17,833 bases of DNA from Dyella_B sp035486915 (GCF_035486915.1 NZ_DATHMR010000141.1:1-17833), one strand, 5' to 3'. Positions 1 to 7,699 are shown, counted from the stretch's first letter. Program-made: numbers and translations. Notes: a model not told the origin generated them from the sequence alone.

Positions 1-1302
1 ATTGTAAAGCGGTTGGGACGGCCAACATGGCAAGTCGTTGACATTCACAAGCGGGTCGTAATCGTCGCCGACCAAACGTACCTGCTGCTCGAGTTCGATT
101 TCAGCGACGTGTTGGCTGCTCGCGTCTGCACGCAACTCGCAAAGTTTATGAAAGTAATGAAAGCGTACGCCGCGACGCTTGAGTACTTCATGGATTGGCG
201 CAAAAACGACGTCGCCCATGCCAGCCTGCATCTTGTACATCAACGCGCCGCGATACCCGAGACCCACCTTGAGCATGCCCCGCAGCATCGTTCCCGCCTC
301 AATGTTCGGCTGATCCGGATCGCCGTTCTTGTACGCGAACACGAGATCGTAGAAACCGCGCACGGGTGCGCCATCGACGCTCACGGGCTGCGCACCATTG
401 CGCGTCATCCACGCGCGGAAATCGATATGGTTGATGGCCTCGAAACCTTTACCGACGACATCATCCGCGATCATGCCGATGCCGACGGCCAGCGACAGGT
501 CGAGTGCAAGATACAAACGGCGCCAATCGTCGGACCACGTATCCGGGTTGCCGAAAAGTTGACCGACATCGTGCAACGCATGCTGCAACTCTTGCAGCAG
601 CTTCAATACATCCGGCCACACCGAATCTTTGGGGTCGCTTGGCTTGGGGGATTGCGCTGCCAATCGCGCAAGGTCTCGCGCTTTGGCCGCCACGACGATC
701 GGATCGCCCACATCTTCATACGCCTTCAGCCCTGCGTGCGCTGCCGTGATGAGATCGCGCAAGCGGCTTTCGCGGTGTTCTCCCATACGGAACGGCCGCC
801 CGTGATGTTCGAAGTAAGCGACCGCCCACGACTCGAACCACGAACGCTGCCAGTCCAGCAGATCCGCGATGATGGCCTCGACCGTTTGCGGTTCTCGTGG
901 CGTACCGGGTGTGCCGGGCAACTCCGGAGTTTCGATGGGCCAAACGCGCCAGGTGCTTTCGATCAATTCGGACAGGCATACGTAATGCTGCGGCTTGAAC
1001 GCGTCCGTCCACGCCGCCAACGGACTTTCAGGCGGCCTGCCGAGTTCGGCATACGTCTGCTGCATCAGGTTGAAGGCGTTGTCGTAGAAACCGAACCAGA
1101 TGTGCAGCCCGTGCTCCTCGATGCGCTGCGCGATGTCGGCATTGCGGCCGCTGGCGCCCTTGCCGCCAAGACGCCAACCCATTTGGTACACATCGATTTG
1201 ATACTTCTCTTGCCAGTTATCGTTGCTTGTCAACCAGAATGCCGCCGTCATCGCACCGACACCGCCACCGAGAATGGCGATGCGCTGAGGTTGTGTCGCC
1301 AT
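1..1302 (-). CDS. FAD/NAD(P)-dependent oxidoreductase, phytoene-desaturase/amine-oxidase-like (partial)
   Basis: Open reading frame on the minus strand starting at ATG 1302 and running off the left edge, so about 434 N-terminal residues are present and the C-terminus is missing. Residues 8-23 form a dinucleotide-binding beta-alpha-beta start (IAILGGGVGAMTAAFW, a GxGxxA variant). A second flavoprotein signature follows at about residues 41-50 (MGWRLGGKGA), and EEHGLHIWFGFYDNAF resembles the FAD-contacting segment of phytoene-desaturase/amine-oxidase relatives. An FAD-linked redox enzyme is therefore likely, but the substrate is unknown. The ATG overlaps the stop of the upstream decarboxylase-like gene by one base (TAATG), so the pair is translationally coupled and probably acts together. 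The long open frame on the opposite strand is a shadow. Confidence 0.75.
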   Translation of the reverse strand, partial: MATQPQRIAILGGGVGAMTAAFWLTSNDNWQEKYQIDVYQMGWRLGGKGASGRNADIAQRIEEHGLHIWFGFYDNAFNLMQQTYAELGRPPESPLAAWTDAFKPQHYVCLSELIESTWRVWPIETPELPGTPGTPREPQTVEAIIADLLDWQRSWFESWAVAYFEHHGRPFRMGEHRESRLRDLITAAHAGLKAYEDVGDPIVVAAKARDLARLAAQSPKPSDPKDSVWPDVLKLLQELQHALHDVGQLFGNPDTWSDDWRRLYLALDLSLAVGIGMIADDVVGKGFEAINHIDFRAWMTRNGAQPVSVDGAPVRGFYDLVFAYKNGDPDQPNIEAGTMLRGMLKVGLGYRGALMYKMQAGMGDVVFAPIHEVLKRRGVRFHYFHKLCELRADASSQHVAEIELEQQVRLVGDDYDPLVNVNDLPCWPSQPLYN

Positions 1303-2282
1303 TACGAGTGCTCCTGATCCAATTTGGAGTTGTCGACAAGCTCGATGCCTTCCTTCACTTCGAAATCGAATTCGAGATAAAAGCCGCAATGCGCCTGCTG
1401 TTCGCCGATGACCCAGCCCAGCGTGTGATGGAGCGGAAAACTCTCGAACGGGTGCAGCGTAAGATCGTAGCGACCACTCAGCAGCGACAGTTTGCGAATT
1501 TCCTTGACCTTCGCCGATGCAACGACAATCGCCTGATACACGGCACGATGACCGCTGCCATCAGGAAATTGCTTGAGAAAAATCTGATCGACGCCGGGAA
1601 AGAAATCGAACCATTCGTCGAATTTCTTTCGCCACGCCGGGTGTGTATCCCAGAAGCCGGGTGTTTCGTGCATGCACGAAATCAGACCTTCGCGCCACGC
1701 CAGAACATCTTTGGCAGGCTCATCCGTCACACCGGCGGTTGCATTCAGATCGACCAGCGGATGGACCGCCAATTTCGTTTCCATCGAATACGGCTGGAAG
1801 CCTTTTGCCGCGAGTCGAAATGTCGAGGGCGGCTGGTCCGGCCCGGGCATCGCATACGAACATTCGTATTTGGGATAGCCGTACAATTCGCGCCCGTTGA
1901 TGAGCGCCATGCAATCGTCGACCCAGATGTGTAATGGATACGCGTAGAACGTCGGGAAGACTTCACCGGGCCTCGTCCCGCCAATCATCACCCAGGCGAC
2001 GATGTCGACTTCCTTGCCCCAGCCCTTGACGAGATCGACGGGATAATCGCTGTGCGCATGCGTGATTTCGGCAAAGCTCAAAAGCACGTAATGCGTGAGC
2101 ACCGTAAAATGGATTTCCCCGCGACTGCATGCGTTGAGCGTGCGATCCACACTCGCCTGAAGTTTCTCCAGATCCCCGGGAACCCAGAACCCGTAGAGGC
2201 GCGCCTGATCCAGCGCGAGCGTCGGGTGCATCAGCGGCGACCCGGGTGAGTAGATGAACGGCGGACGTGACTCTGCAGCCAT
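1302..2282 (-). CDS. acetoacetate decarboxylase family protein
   Basis: A 326-residue cytoplasmic protein of the acetoacetate decarboxylase (ADC) superfamily. The recognisable core is at about residues 105-145, with FPTFYAYPLHIWVDDCMALI followed by GRELYGYPKYECS. The lysine of the YPK motif (K138) sits where ADC enzymes carry the Schiff-base lysine. Classical ADCs have two adjacent lysines there, and this protein has Lys-Tyr, so it may be a divergent member catalysing something other than acetoacetate decarboxylation. I chose ATG 2282 because GGGGGA lies 7 bases upstream (2295-2290). A longer frame opens at TTG 2297, but that start would overlap this ribosome-binding site. It is first in a two-gene unit with the flavoprotein gene, joined by a TAATG overlap. 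The substrate is not predictable from the sequence. Confidence 0.8.
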   Translation of the reverse strand: MAAESRPPFIYSPGSPLMHPTLALDQARLYGFWVPGDLEKLQASVDRTLNACSRGEIHFTVLTHYVLLSFAEITHAHSDYPVDLVKGWGKEVDIVAWVMIGGTRPGEVFPTFYAYPLHIWVDDCMALINGRELYGYPKYECSYAMPGPDQPPSTFRLAAKGFQPYSMETKLAVHPLVDLNATAGVTDEPAKDVLAWREGLISCMHETPGFWDTHPAWRKKFDEWFDFFPGVDQIFLKQFPDGSGHRAVYQAIVVASAKVKEIRKLSLLSGRYDLTLHPFESFPLHHTLGWVIGEQQAHCGFYLEFDFEVKEGIELVDNSKLDQEHS

Positions 2283-2398
2283 GCGAGCATCCCCCAATGC
2301 GTCATGCGTAGATGTTTACGCTGACACGAAAGTCGTCGTTTGTCGATTGACTTTGTGTGTCCGCCATGTTTCAGGCCACGCTTTTTTGGCCTTTGCTC

Positions 2399-2424
2399 GT
2401 CATTCCAGCGAAAGCTGGAATGAC
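2399..2424. repeat. REP-like palindrome, 11-bp arms with GAAA loop
   Basis: A perfect inverted repeat: GTCATTCCAGC, loop GAAA, GCTGGAATGAC. It lies in the intergenic space between the decarboxylase-like gene and sucD, just beyond the sucCD terminator. The ATTCC...GGAAT shape resembles small dispersed palindromes (REP or dRS3-like) of many proteobacterial genomes. Only one copy is visible in this window, so membership of a dispersed family is inferred from the form alone. It could also act as an mRNA 3'-end hairpin for sucCD read-through. Confidence 0.55.
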
Positions 2425-2433
2425 GGCAAAAGC

Positions 2434-2463
2434 AAAAAAAGGGCCGCGTTTCCGCGGCCCTTT
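2434..2463 (-). terminator. rho-independent terminator of sucCD
   Basis: On the minus strand an 8-bp all-GC stem (GGGCCGCG / CGCGGCCC, 2441-2460) with a GAAA tetraloop is followed directly by seven T residues (2440-2434). Three A:T pairs extend the base of the stem. It begins 23 bases after the sucD stop codon. This is a textbook intrinsic terminator and ends the sucC-sucD transcript before the decarboxylase-like gene. Confidence 0.93.
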
Positions 2464-2486
2464 GCCTATCGCCGAAGCGATAAGGA

Positions 2487-3365
2487 TTACTTCTTCTTCA
2501 ATAACCCAGCCAGGGTCTTGCCCAGGTCGGCCGGCGACTTCACCGTCGTCACGCCCGCCTTTTCCAGCGCCGCAAACTTGGCAGCAGCCGTACCCTTGCC
2601 GCCGGAGATGATGGCGCCAGCATGGCCCATGCGTTTGCCGGCCGGAGCCGACGCGCCTGCGATGAAGGACACCACCGGCTTCTTGACGTATTCGCCAATG
2701 AACTCAGCGGCTTCTTCCTCTGCGCTGCCACCGATTTTACCGACCATGATGATGCCTTCGGTCTGCGGATCGTCCTGGAACAGCTTCAGGCAGTCGATGA
2801 AGTTCAGGCCGTTGATCGGGTCGCCACCGATACCGATACAGGTGGACTGGCCCAGGCCTTCGTTGGTGGTCTGGAACACGGCTTCGTACGTCAGCGTGCC
2901 GGAACGCGACACGATGCCGACCTTGCCCGGCTTGTGGATGTGGCCCGGCATGATGCCGATCTTGCATTCGCCCGGGGTGATGATGCCGGGGCAGTTCGGC
3001 CCGATCAGCACGGTTTCCGGATGTTGTGCCAGCACGTTCTTCACGCGCAGCATGTCCAGCACCGGGATGCCTTCGGTGATGGTGACGATGACGCGCACGC
3101 CGGCGTCGATCGCTTCCATGATCGAATCGGCTGCGAACGGCGGCGGCACGAAGATCACCGACGCATCGGCACCGGTTTCGTCGACGGCTTCGGCCACGCT
3201 GTTGAAGACCGGCAGACCGATGTGCTCGGTACCGCCCTTGCCCGGCGTGACGCCGCCGACCACCTTGGTGCCGTAGTCGATCGCCTGTTCGGCGTGGAAG
3301 GTGCCCTGCTGGCCGGTGAAGCCCTGCACGATCACCTTGGTGTTTTTATTAACGAGAACGCTCAT
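2487..3365 (-). CDS. sucD: succinate-CoA ligase, alpha subunit
   Basis: The 292-residue alpha subunit of succinyl-CoA synthetase, which interconverts succinyl-CoA and succinate with nucleoside diphosphate phosphorylation in the TCA cycle; in the cytoplasm it pairs with SucC. The N-terminal CoA-binding Rossmann domain is clear (VIVQGFTGQQGTFHAEQAI, residues 11-29), as are IGPNCPGIITPGECKIGIMP (121-140) and the SRSGTLTYE segment. The catalytic phosphohistidine lies in GHAGAIISGGKGTA and is H248 by my count. Length matches the family. ATG 3365 is preceded by AGGAG, which overlaps the sucC stop codon; the two genes are 14 bases apart. A strong terminator follows. Confidence 0.98.
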   Translation of the reverse strand: MSVLVNKNTKVIVQGFTGQQGTFHAEQAIDYGTKVVGGVTPGKGGTEHIGLPVFNSVAEAVDETGADASVIFVPPPFAADSIMEAIDAGVRVIVTITEGIPVLDMLRVKNVLAQHPETVLIGPNCPGIITPGECKIGIMPGHIHKPGKVGIVSRSGTLTYEAVFQTTNEGLGQSTCIGIGGDPINGLNFIDCLKLFQDDPQTEGIIMVGKIGGSAEEEAAEFIGEYVKKPVVSFIAGASAPAGKRMGHAGAIISGGKGTAAAKFAALEKAGVTTVKSPADLGKTLAGLLKKK

Positions 3366-3379
3366 GACTTAGATGCTCC

Positions 3380-4540
3380 TCACTTCGCGGCGGCCACGGC
3401 TTTCTTCGCCGCGTCGTTGAGATCGTCAGCCGGCGTAATCGCCAGACCGGAGTTGGCCAGCAGTTCGCGGCCCTTCTCCACGTTGGTGCCCTGCAGGCGC
3501 ACCACCACCGGAATCTTCAGACCCACTTCCTTCACCGCGGCGATGATGCCTTCGGCGATCAGGTCGCAGCGAACGATGCCGCCGAAGATGTTGACCAGGA
3601 TGGCCTTCACCTTGTCGGAGGAAAGAATCAGCTTGAATGCTTCGGTGACGCGCTCTTTCGTCGCGCCGCCACCCACATCGAGGAAGTTGGCCGGCTCACC
3701 GCCTGCCAGCTTGATCACGTCCATGGTCGCCATGGCCAGACCCGCGCCGTTGACCATGCAGCCGATGTTGCCGTCCATGGTCACGTAGTTGAGGTTGTGC
3801 TGCACGGCAGCCGCTTCGGCGGCGTCCTCCTGCGTGAGGTCGCGCATTTTCGCCAAATCCGGATGACGAAATTCGGCGTTGTCGTCGGAATTGACCTTGC
3901 CGTCGAGGGCGGCGAGGTTGCCGTCTTCGAGAATGGCCAGCGGGTTGAGCTCGACCAGCGAGAGGTCTTTCTCGTTGAACAGCTTGTACAGGCCCAGCAT
4001 GATCTTGGTCAGCTGCGTCACCTGCTTGGCATTCAAATCCATCGCGAAGCCGAGCTGGCGGCACTGATAGGGCTGCAGGCCTTCGACGAAGTCCACCACG
4101 ATGGTGTGGATATCGTCCGGAGTTTCCTTGGCCACCTGTTCGATGTCCACGCCGCCATGCTTGGAGGCGATGAAGGTGACGGCCTTGCTGTCGCGGTCGA
4201 CCAAAATCGACAGATACAGCTCCTTGGCGATATTCGTGGCATCGGTAACCAGCACCAGGTTCACCGGCAACGCGCGGCCGGCGGACTGGTAGGTTTCCAT
4301 GCTCTTGCCCAGCATGCCCTTGGCAGCGGCATGGACGTCATCCAGGCTCTTGCAGAACTTGACACCGCCGGCCTTGCCGCGACCACCTGCGTGGATCTGG
4401 GCCTTGACCATCCATTGCGAACCACCAAGGTGCTTGGCGGCGTCGACAGCGGCGTCGGGGGAATTGGCGACTTTGCCCGGCGGTACGGCGATGCCGTAGT
4501 GCGCGAACAGCTCTTTAGCCTGGTACTCGTGGAAATTCAT
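3380..4540 (-). CDS. sucC: succinate-CoA ligase [ADP-forming], beta subunit
   Basis: The 386-residue beta subunit, carrying the ATP-grasp nucleotide-binding domain and forming the active enzyme with SucD. Recognisable segments are the N-terminal MNFHEYQAKELFAHYGIAVP, WMVKAQIHAGGRGKAGGVK (ATP-grasp, about residues 43-61), SLVELNPLAI (metal and nucleotide binding), and C-terminally FLDVGGGATKERVTEAFK and LVNIFGGIVRCDLIAEGI. Length is as expected and no catalytic segment is missing. The start at ATG 4540 is supported by GAGG six bases upstream. It is first in the sucCD operon and divergent from the PilS-like kinase gene, with 277 bp between them. Confidence 0.98.
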   Translation of the reverse strand: MNFHEYQAKELFAHYGIAVPPGKVANSPDAAVDAAKHLGGSQWMVKAQIHAGGRGKAGGVKFCKSLDDVHAAAKGMLGKSMETYQSAGRALPVNLVLVTDATNIAKELYLSILVDRDSKAVTFIASKHGGVDIEQVAKETPDDIHTIVVDFVEGLQPYQCRQLGFAMDLNAKQVTQLTKIMLGLYKLFNEKDLSLVELNPLAILEDGNLAALDGKVNSDDNAEFRHPDLAKMRDLTQEDAAEAAAVQHNLNYVTMDGNIGCMVNGAGLAMATMDVIKLAGGEPANFLDVGGGATKERVTEAFKLILSSDKVKAILVNIFGGIVRCDLIAEGIIAAVKEVGLKIPVVVRLQGTNVEKGRELLANSGLAITPADDLNDAAKKAVAAAK

Positions 4541-4817
4541 TCGATACCTCGAGTGAATGGGGAAAGATCAGGCCTGCGCGATGGCAGCGGCACAGGCGGG
4601 GACGACGAACGGCGGTGATACGGCACTGCCGGCGTGCAGTGCGCTGCAGCCATGCATCGACATGACGAAAACCGCGCAATACGGCCCGGTATTTTCGCAG
4701 CAGGCGGACCCAATGGAAAGGGGCAGGCCAAGTCCTTGGCCGCAAAAGGTTTCGTACCCGCCACCCATGGCGGGTGCGGCTCACCTGCCGATACACTGAA
4801 CCGCCCCCCGTTGCCGA
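4541..4817. other. divergent intergenic region between sucC and the pilS-like gene
   Basis: A 277-bp non-coding stretch that must hold the sucC promoter (leftward) and the kinase promoter (rightward). I cannot place either promoter with confidence. Three inverted repeats are visible: GCACTGC/GCAGTGC (4623-4642, 6-nt loop, in the probable sucC leader), GGCCAAG-TC-CTTGGCC (4726-4741, operator-like), and ACCCGCCA/TGGCGGGT (4756-4775, 4-nt loop). Short open frames here look like chance. Confidence 0.6.
4726..4741. promoter_or_regulatory. candidate operator palindrome in the sucC/pilS divergent region
   Basis: A 16-bp near-perfect palindrome (7-bp arms GGCCAAG / CTTGGCC, TC centre) about midway between two divergent genes. 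Position and dyad symmetry fit a transcription-factor site, but I recognise no known consensus. It could equally be a chance GC-rich dyad. Confidence 0.3.
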
Positions 4818-6449
4818 GTGCCACAACCTGTGACCAATCGCGCGCTGACCGACACCACCAACAGCACGACCACGCGCCACGAATTGCTGTTCCTGAATTA
4901 TTTCAGGCTGGCGCAGGGGCTGGTTTACGTCGGACTCGCCTTCACGCCGGTCGGCGTGGGTTGGCCGCACCTGGACAACATCGGCCTGGCGCGCATCGTC
5001 GCCGTGCTGTATGTGCTGTTCGCCATCGCCATCGTGTCTGTCACGCATGTGACACGAACGCTGGGCTGGCTGGCGATTCTCACCACGCTACTGGTCGACA
5101 TCGTCGCCGCCGTTCTGGCCATTAGCGCCATGAACGATGCCCGCATCGGCATCGCCATGATGCTCGCGGTGAACCTCGCGGCAGGCGCACTGCTGTTGCC
5201 GCTGCGGTTGGCGTTATTCCTGGCAGCGCTCGCGACACTCGGTGTACTGGGACGAGCACTGCTTAATCTGCCGCATCTTGCAACCACGGACGATCGCGAC
5301 TTTCTGGAATCGGGCCTGTTCGGCATGGCCTATTTCGCGATCGTCGTGCTTTGCAATGTGCTTGGTCGTCAATTGCGCGCGAGCGAAGCGTTGGCTGAAC
5401 AACGCAGCATCGACCTGGTCAACCTGGCGCAGGTCAACGAGCTGATCATTCGTCGCATGAAGACGGGCGTATTGCTGGTGGACGATGCCAATCGCATTCA
5501 CCAGATCAACGAATCGGCGTGGATGCTGCTGGGCAATCCGTCCTCCGATCAGCGCGACCTGGGCCGCGTGGCGCCGGAACTGTCGCGCCGCCTTTATCAC
5601 TGGATTACGTCGGGCAAGCTCGACGAAATGGCGACACAACTTGCCGATGGCATGCCCGAAGTGGTGCCGCGCTTCAGCCGACTGGCACCGAATGACGATT
5701 CGCTGGTGCTGATCTTCCTCGATGACACGTCGCTAGTTTCACGTCGTGCAGAAGAACTGACGCTCAGTTCGTTGGGCCGACTTTCCGCATCGATCGCGCA
5801 TGAGATTCGCAACCCGCTCGCGGCCATTCGTTATTCGGCGCAGCTACTCGCCGAATCGACGGAGATGAATCCCACCGATTTGCGCATGGTGGAGATCATC
5901 AACAATCACTGCAGCCGCTTGAACGAGATCATCGAGAATATCCTGCAGCTGTCGCGACGCGAGCGCTCGCGTCCGGAGACGCTCAACCTCGGCGATTGGT
6001 CGCACAGTTTTGTCGAGGAATACCGGCAAGGTAACGATCTGGGGGCCGATTCGCTGCGCGTGATCGACAACAGTCCCGCACCGGTCGCCGCCGTCGCCGA
6101 CCCCCAGCAATTGCAGCAGGTGATCTGGAATCTCGTACAGAACGCATTGCGCTATGGACGCATGCCGGGCGAGCCGGCACGCGTCATGGTGGTCGTGCGG
6201 CACGGCGAACATGGCGTACCGATTCTGGAAGTGATCGATCGTGGCCCCGGTATCGCACCGAAGGTCGCCGCGCAGATCTTCGAGCCGTTCTACACCACGC
6301 ACGAATACGGCACCGGCCTGGGACTGTACCTTGCCAAGCAAATGGCGGAAGCCAATCAGGCCGTCCTGGAATACGTGCGCGTGGCCGGCGGCGGAAGCTG
6401 TTTCAGGTTGGTGCTGACGCCACCCGTTCGCATTGAACCGACGGCATGA
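4818..6449 (+). CDS. pilS: PilS-like membrane sensor histidine kinase
   Basis: A 543-residue two-component sensor kinase. Residues 25-185 are strongly hydrophobic, with about six membrane segments as in PilS. A PAS-like segment follows at about 200-305 (NELIIRRMKTGVLLVDDANRIHQIN). The HisKA box LSASIAHEIRNPLAAIRYS contains phospho-acceptor H328. The ATPase domain has an N box (VIWNLVQNALRYG, N438/N442), a G1 box (DRGPGIAP, D474), an F box (IFEPFYTT) and a G2 box (GTGLGLYLA). All catalytic boxes are intact. PilS/PilR controls type IV pilin transcription, and pilS beside sucCD is known in Xanthomonas and Xylella. The start is GTG 4818, with GTG 4830 as alternative; neither has a clear Shine-Dalgarno sequence. 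No pilR follows; a convergent lacI-type gene ends 18 bases away. Confidence 0.88.
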   Translation: MPQPVTNRALTDTTNSTTTRHELLFLNYFRLAQGLVYVGLAFTPVGVGWPHLDNIGLARIVAVLYVLFAIAIVSVTHVTRTLGWLAILTTLLVDIVAAVLAISAMNDARIGIAMMLAVNLAAGALLLPLRLALFLAALATLGVLGRALLNLPHLATTDDRDFLESGLFGMAYFAIVVLCNVLGRQLRASEALAEQRSIDLVNLAQVNELIIRRMKTGVLLVDDANRIHQINESAWMLLGNPSSDQRDLGRVAPELSRRLYHWITSGKLDEMATQLADGMPEVVPRFSRLAPNDDSLVLIFLDDTSLVSRRAEELTLSSLGRLSASIAHEIRNPLAAIRYSAQLLAESTEMNPTDLRMVEIINNHCSRLNEIIENILQLSRRERSRPETLNLGDWSHSFVEEYRQGNDLGADSLRVIDNSPAPVAAVADPQQLQQVIWNLVQNALRYGRMPGEPARVMVVVRHGEHGVPILEVIDRGPGIAPKVAAQIFEPFYTTHEYGTGLGLYLAKQMAEANQAVLEYVRVAGGGSCFRLVLTPPVRIEPTA

Positions 6450-6467
6450 GCTGATGCAAGGCCACCT

Positions 6468-7481
6468 TTAGGTCGCACGCACCACCAACGTCGTGGCCAT
6501 CATCTGCGATTGCACCGAATGCCCGTGAATCTGCGCGAGCACTTTGCGCGCGAGCAATACGCCACCTTCCTGCCAGTTCTGACGCACCGTACTCAACGGC
6601 GGCAGAAAACTCGCGCCCAGAGGCGTGTCGTCATAGCCGATGACGGATACATCGTTCGGCACCGACTGGCCGAGCTCTACCAGCGCACGAATCGCCCCCA
6701 TCGCCAGCAAGTCGCTGCACGCAAAAATGGAATCGAAACGGACCTTGCGCTCCCACAACGAGCGCACGGCTTCAATGCCCGATTCCAACGTAAAGTCCGC
6801 CCGGCGCAATAACAACGGCTTGATGCCGTGGTTGGCCAGCTCGTCGACAAATCCGAACAGACGCTGCGCCATCTCCGGGTGATCGGGATTACCGATGAAC
6901 ACCGGATGGCGTCGCCCAATGGAAATGAAACGCTCGGCCGCACTGATGCCGCCCTGGCGGTTATCGCTACCCACCACGATATGGTTGTCGCCACCCTGTT
7001 CGGCAGCACCCCACACCACCATGGGCATACCGAGCCGGTCGTAGAAACGCACCGCATCCTGGTGCGCGCCCTGACCAAGCAGAATCAGACCGTCGGCCGC
7101 CTGCACCGGCGCATCGGTGGCGCCTTGCCGCGTGGTGAGCAGAACACTGTAGCCGGCCGAAGTGAGTTCCTGCGAAATACCGCCGAGCAGCGATAGCGGA
7201 TAGGGATCCCACATCGTGCGTCCCGATGACGGCTTCATCTCCACGATCACCGCCACGGTGTGACTGCGCCGCAAGCGCAGATTGCGTGCACTGACATTGA
7301 GTTTGTACCCGTGCTTGCGCGCCAACGCCTGCACGCGCTCGCGTGTCTCGGCATTCACCAGCGGGCTTTCGCTCAATGCACGGGAGACCGTGATCTTGGA
7401 GACCCCCGCCAGCTCGGCCAGATCCGCCATGGTCAGGCTGGGTCGTTGCGCGACGGGTTGTTTCTTCTTGGTGTGCGTCAA
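6468..7481 (-). CDS. LacI/GalR-family transcriptional repressor of the sugar locus
   Basis: A 337-residue LacI-family regulator. The N-terminal helix-turn-helix (TMADLAELAGVSKITVSRAL, about residues 17-36) and the hinge region (LNVSARNLRLRRSHT) are followed by a periplasmic-binding-protein-like effector domain. That domain holds HIVVGSDNRQGGISAAERFI and the C-terminal DVSVIGYDDTPLGASFLPPLSTVRQ motif typical of the family. I chose TTG 7481 because GAAGG (7494-7490) lies 8 bases upstream. The frame stays open to GTG 7565, and ATG 7430 just before the HTH is a possible shorter start. It is divergent from the GH65 fusion gene, and the shared region holds a palindromic operator. The inducer is probably an alpha-glucoside or its phosphorolysis product (inference). 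Confidence 0.92.
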   Translation of the reverse strand: MTHTKKKQPVAQRPSLTMADLAELAGVSKITVSRALSESPLVNAETRERVQALARKHGYKLNVSARNLRLRRSHTVAVIVEMKPSSGRTMWDPYPLSLLGGISQELTSAGYSVLLTTRQGATDAPVQAADGLILLGQGAHQDAVRFYDRLGMPMVVWGAAEQGGDNHIVVGSDNRQGGISAAERFISIGRRHPVFIGNPDHPEMAQRLFGFVDELANHGIKPLLLRRADFTLESGIEAVRSLWERKVRFDSIFACSDLLAMGAIRALVELGQSVPNDVSVIGYDDTPLGASFLPPLSTVRQNWQEGGVLLARKVLAQIHGHSVQSQMMATTLVVRAT

Positions 7482-7603
7482 GCGGCAGACCTTCGAATGA
7501 CGGTGGGCGGTGCGAGGGCAAGTGTGGCCTGTGGCCGTCGAGACGTCCAATTCCCTGCCACACACCCCCTTCTCATCCTTGGCTTCAAATGGTGCTTTGC
7601 ATC

Positions 7604-7635
7604 AATGATATCGATATCTTGATATCGATATCATT
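7604..7635. promoter_or_regulatory. LacI-type operator: perfect 15-bp inverted repeat
   Basis: Two 15-base arms, AATGATATCGATATC and GATATCGATATCATT, are exact reverse complements separated by TT. Each arm contains the 12-mer GATATCGATATC, itself a perfect palindrome with a central CG, the usual centre of LacI-family operators. So two complete dimer sites lie 14 bp apart, centre to centre. The right-hand copy extends to a 14-bp palindrome, TGATATCGATATCA. The repeat overlaps the -35 box of the GH65 fusion promoter and lies 122 bp upstream of the chosen LacI start, fitting repression and possibly autoregulation. I did not find the 12-mer elsewhere in the window. Confidence 0.88.
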
Positions 7636-7647
7636 CACTCTTATGCT
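7619..7647 (+). promoter_or_regulatory. sigma-70 promoter of the GH65-phosphoglucomutase gene
   Basis: A -35 box TTGATA (5 of 6 consensus bases, 7619-7624), a 17-bp spacer, then a -10 box TATGCT (4 of 6, 7642-7647). The -35 box lies inside the right arm of the operator, so repressor binding would exclude RNA polymerase. The expected start is near 7654, giving a leader of about 57 nt before GTG 7711. Confidence 0.7.
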
Positions 7648-7699
7648 CGGCCCCGACAGCCCCTCGGGGCCTACGAAAAGATCAAGTAGAAGATGCCAA

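Noticed and set aside
13..1317. A 434-codon open frame on the plus strand
   Set aside because: It is antisense to the flavoprotein gene, whose minus-strand frame has clear FAD-binding motifs. The plus-strand translation is Arg/His-rich with no recognisable domain.
2373..2392. AGGCCA/TGGCCT dyad near the REP-like repeat as a second terminator
   Set aside because: The stem is only 6 bp with an 8-nt T-rich loop and no T run after the stem on either strand.
2254..3788. Long plus-strand frames opposite sucD and sucC
   Set aside because: They are shadows of two highly conserved TCA-cycle genes in high-GC DNA, and have no domain features of their own.
6450..6467. A terminator between the convergent pilS-like and lacI-type genes
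   Set aside because: Only 18 bases separate the stop codons, and I see no hairpin with a T run there.
7482..7565. The extended LacI N-terminus from GTG 7565
   Set aside because: The extra 28 residues are Cys/His/Arg-rich, unlike LacI family N-termini, and the TTG at 7481 has a well-spaced GAAGG.
7649..7671. 8-bp GC stem (GGCCCCGA / TCGGGGCC) just after the -10 box as an attenuator or riboswitch
   Set aside because: With the predicted start near 7654, most of the left arm would not be transcribed, and no U tract follows. It may be a chance dyad or a DNA-level site.
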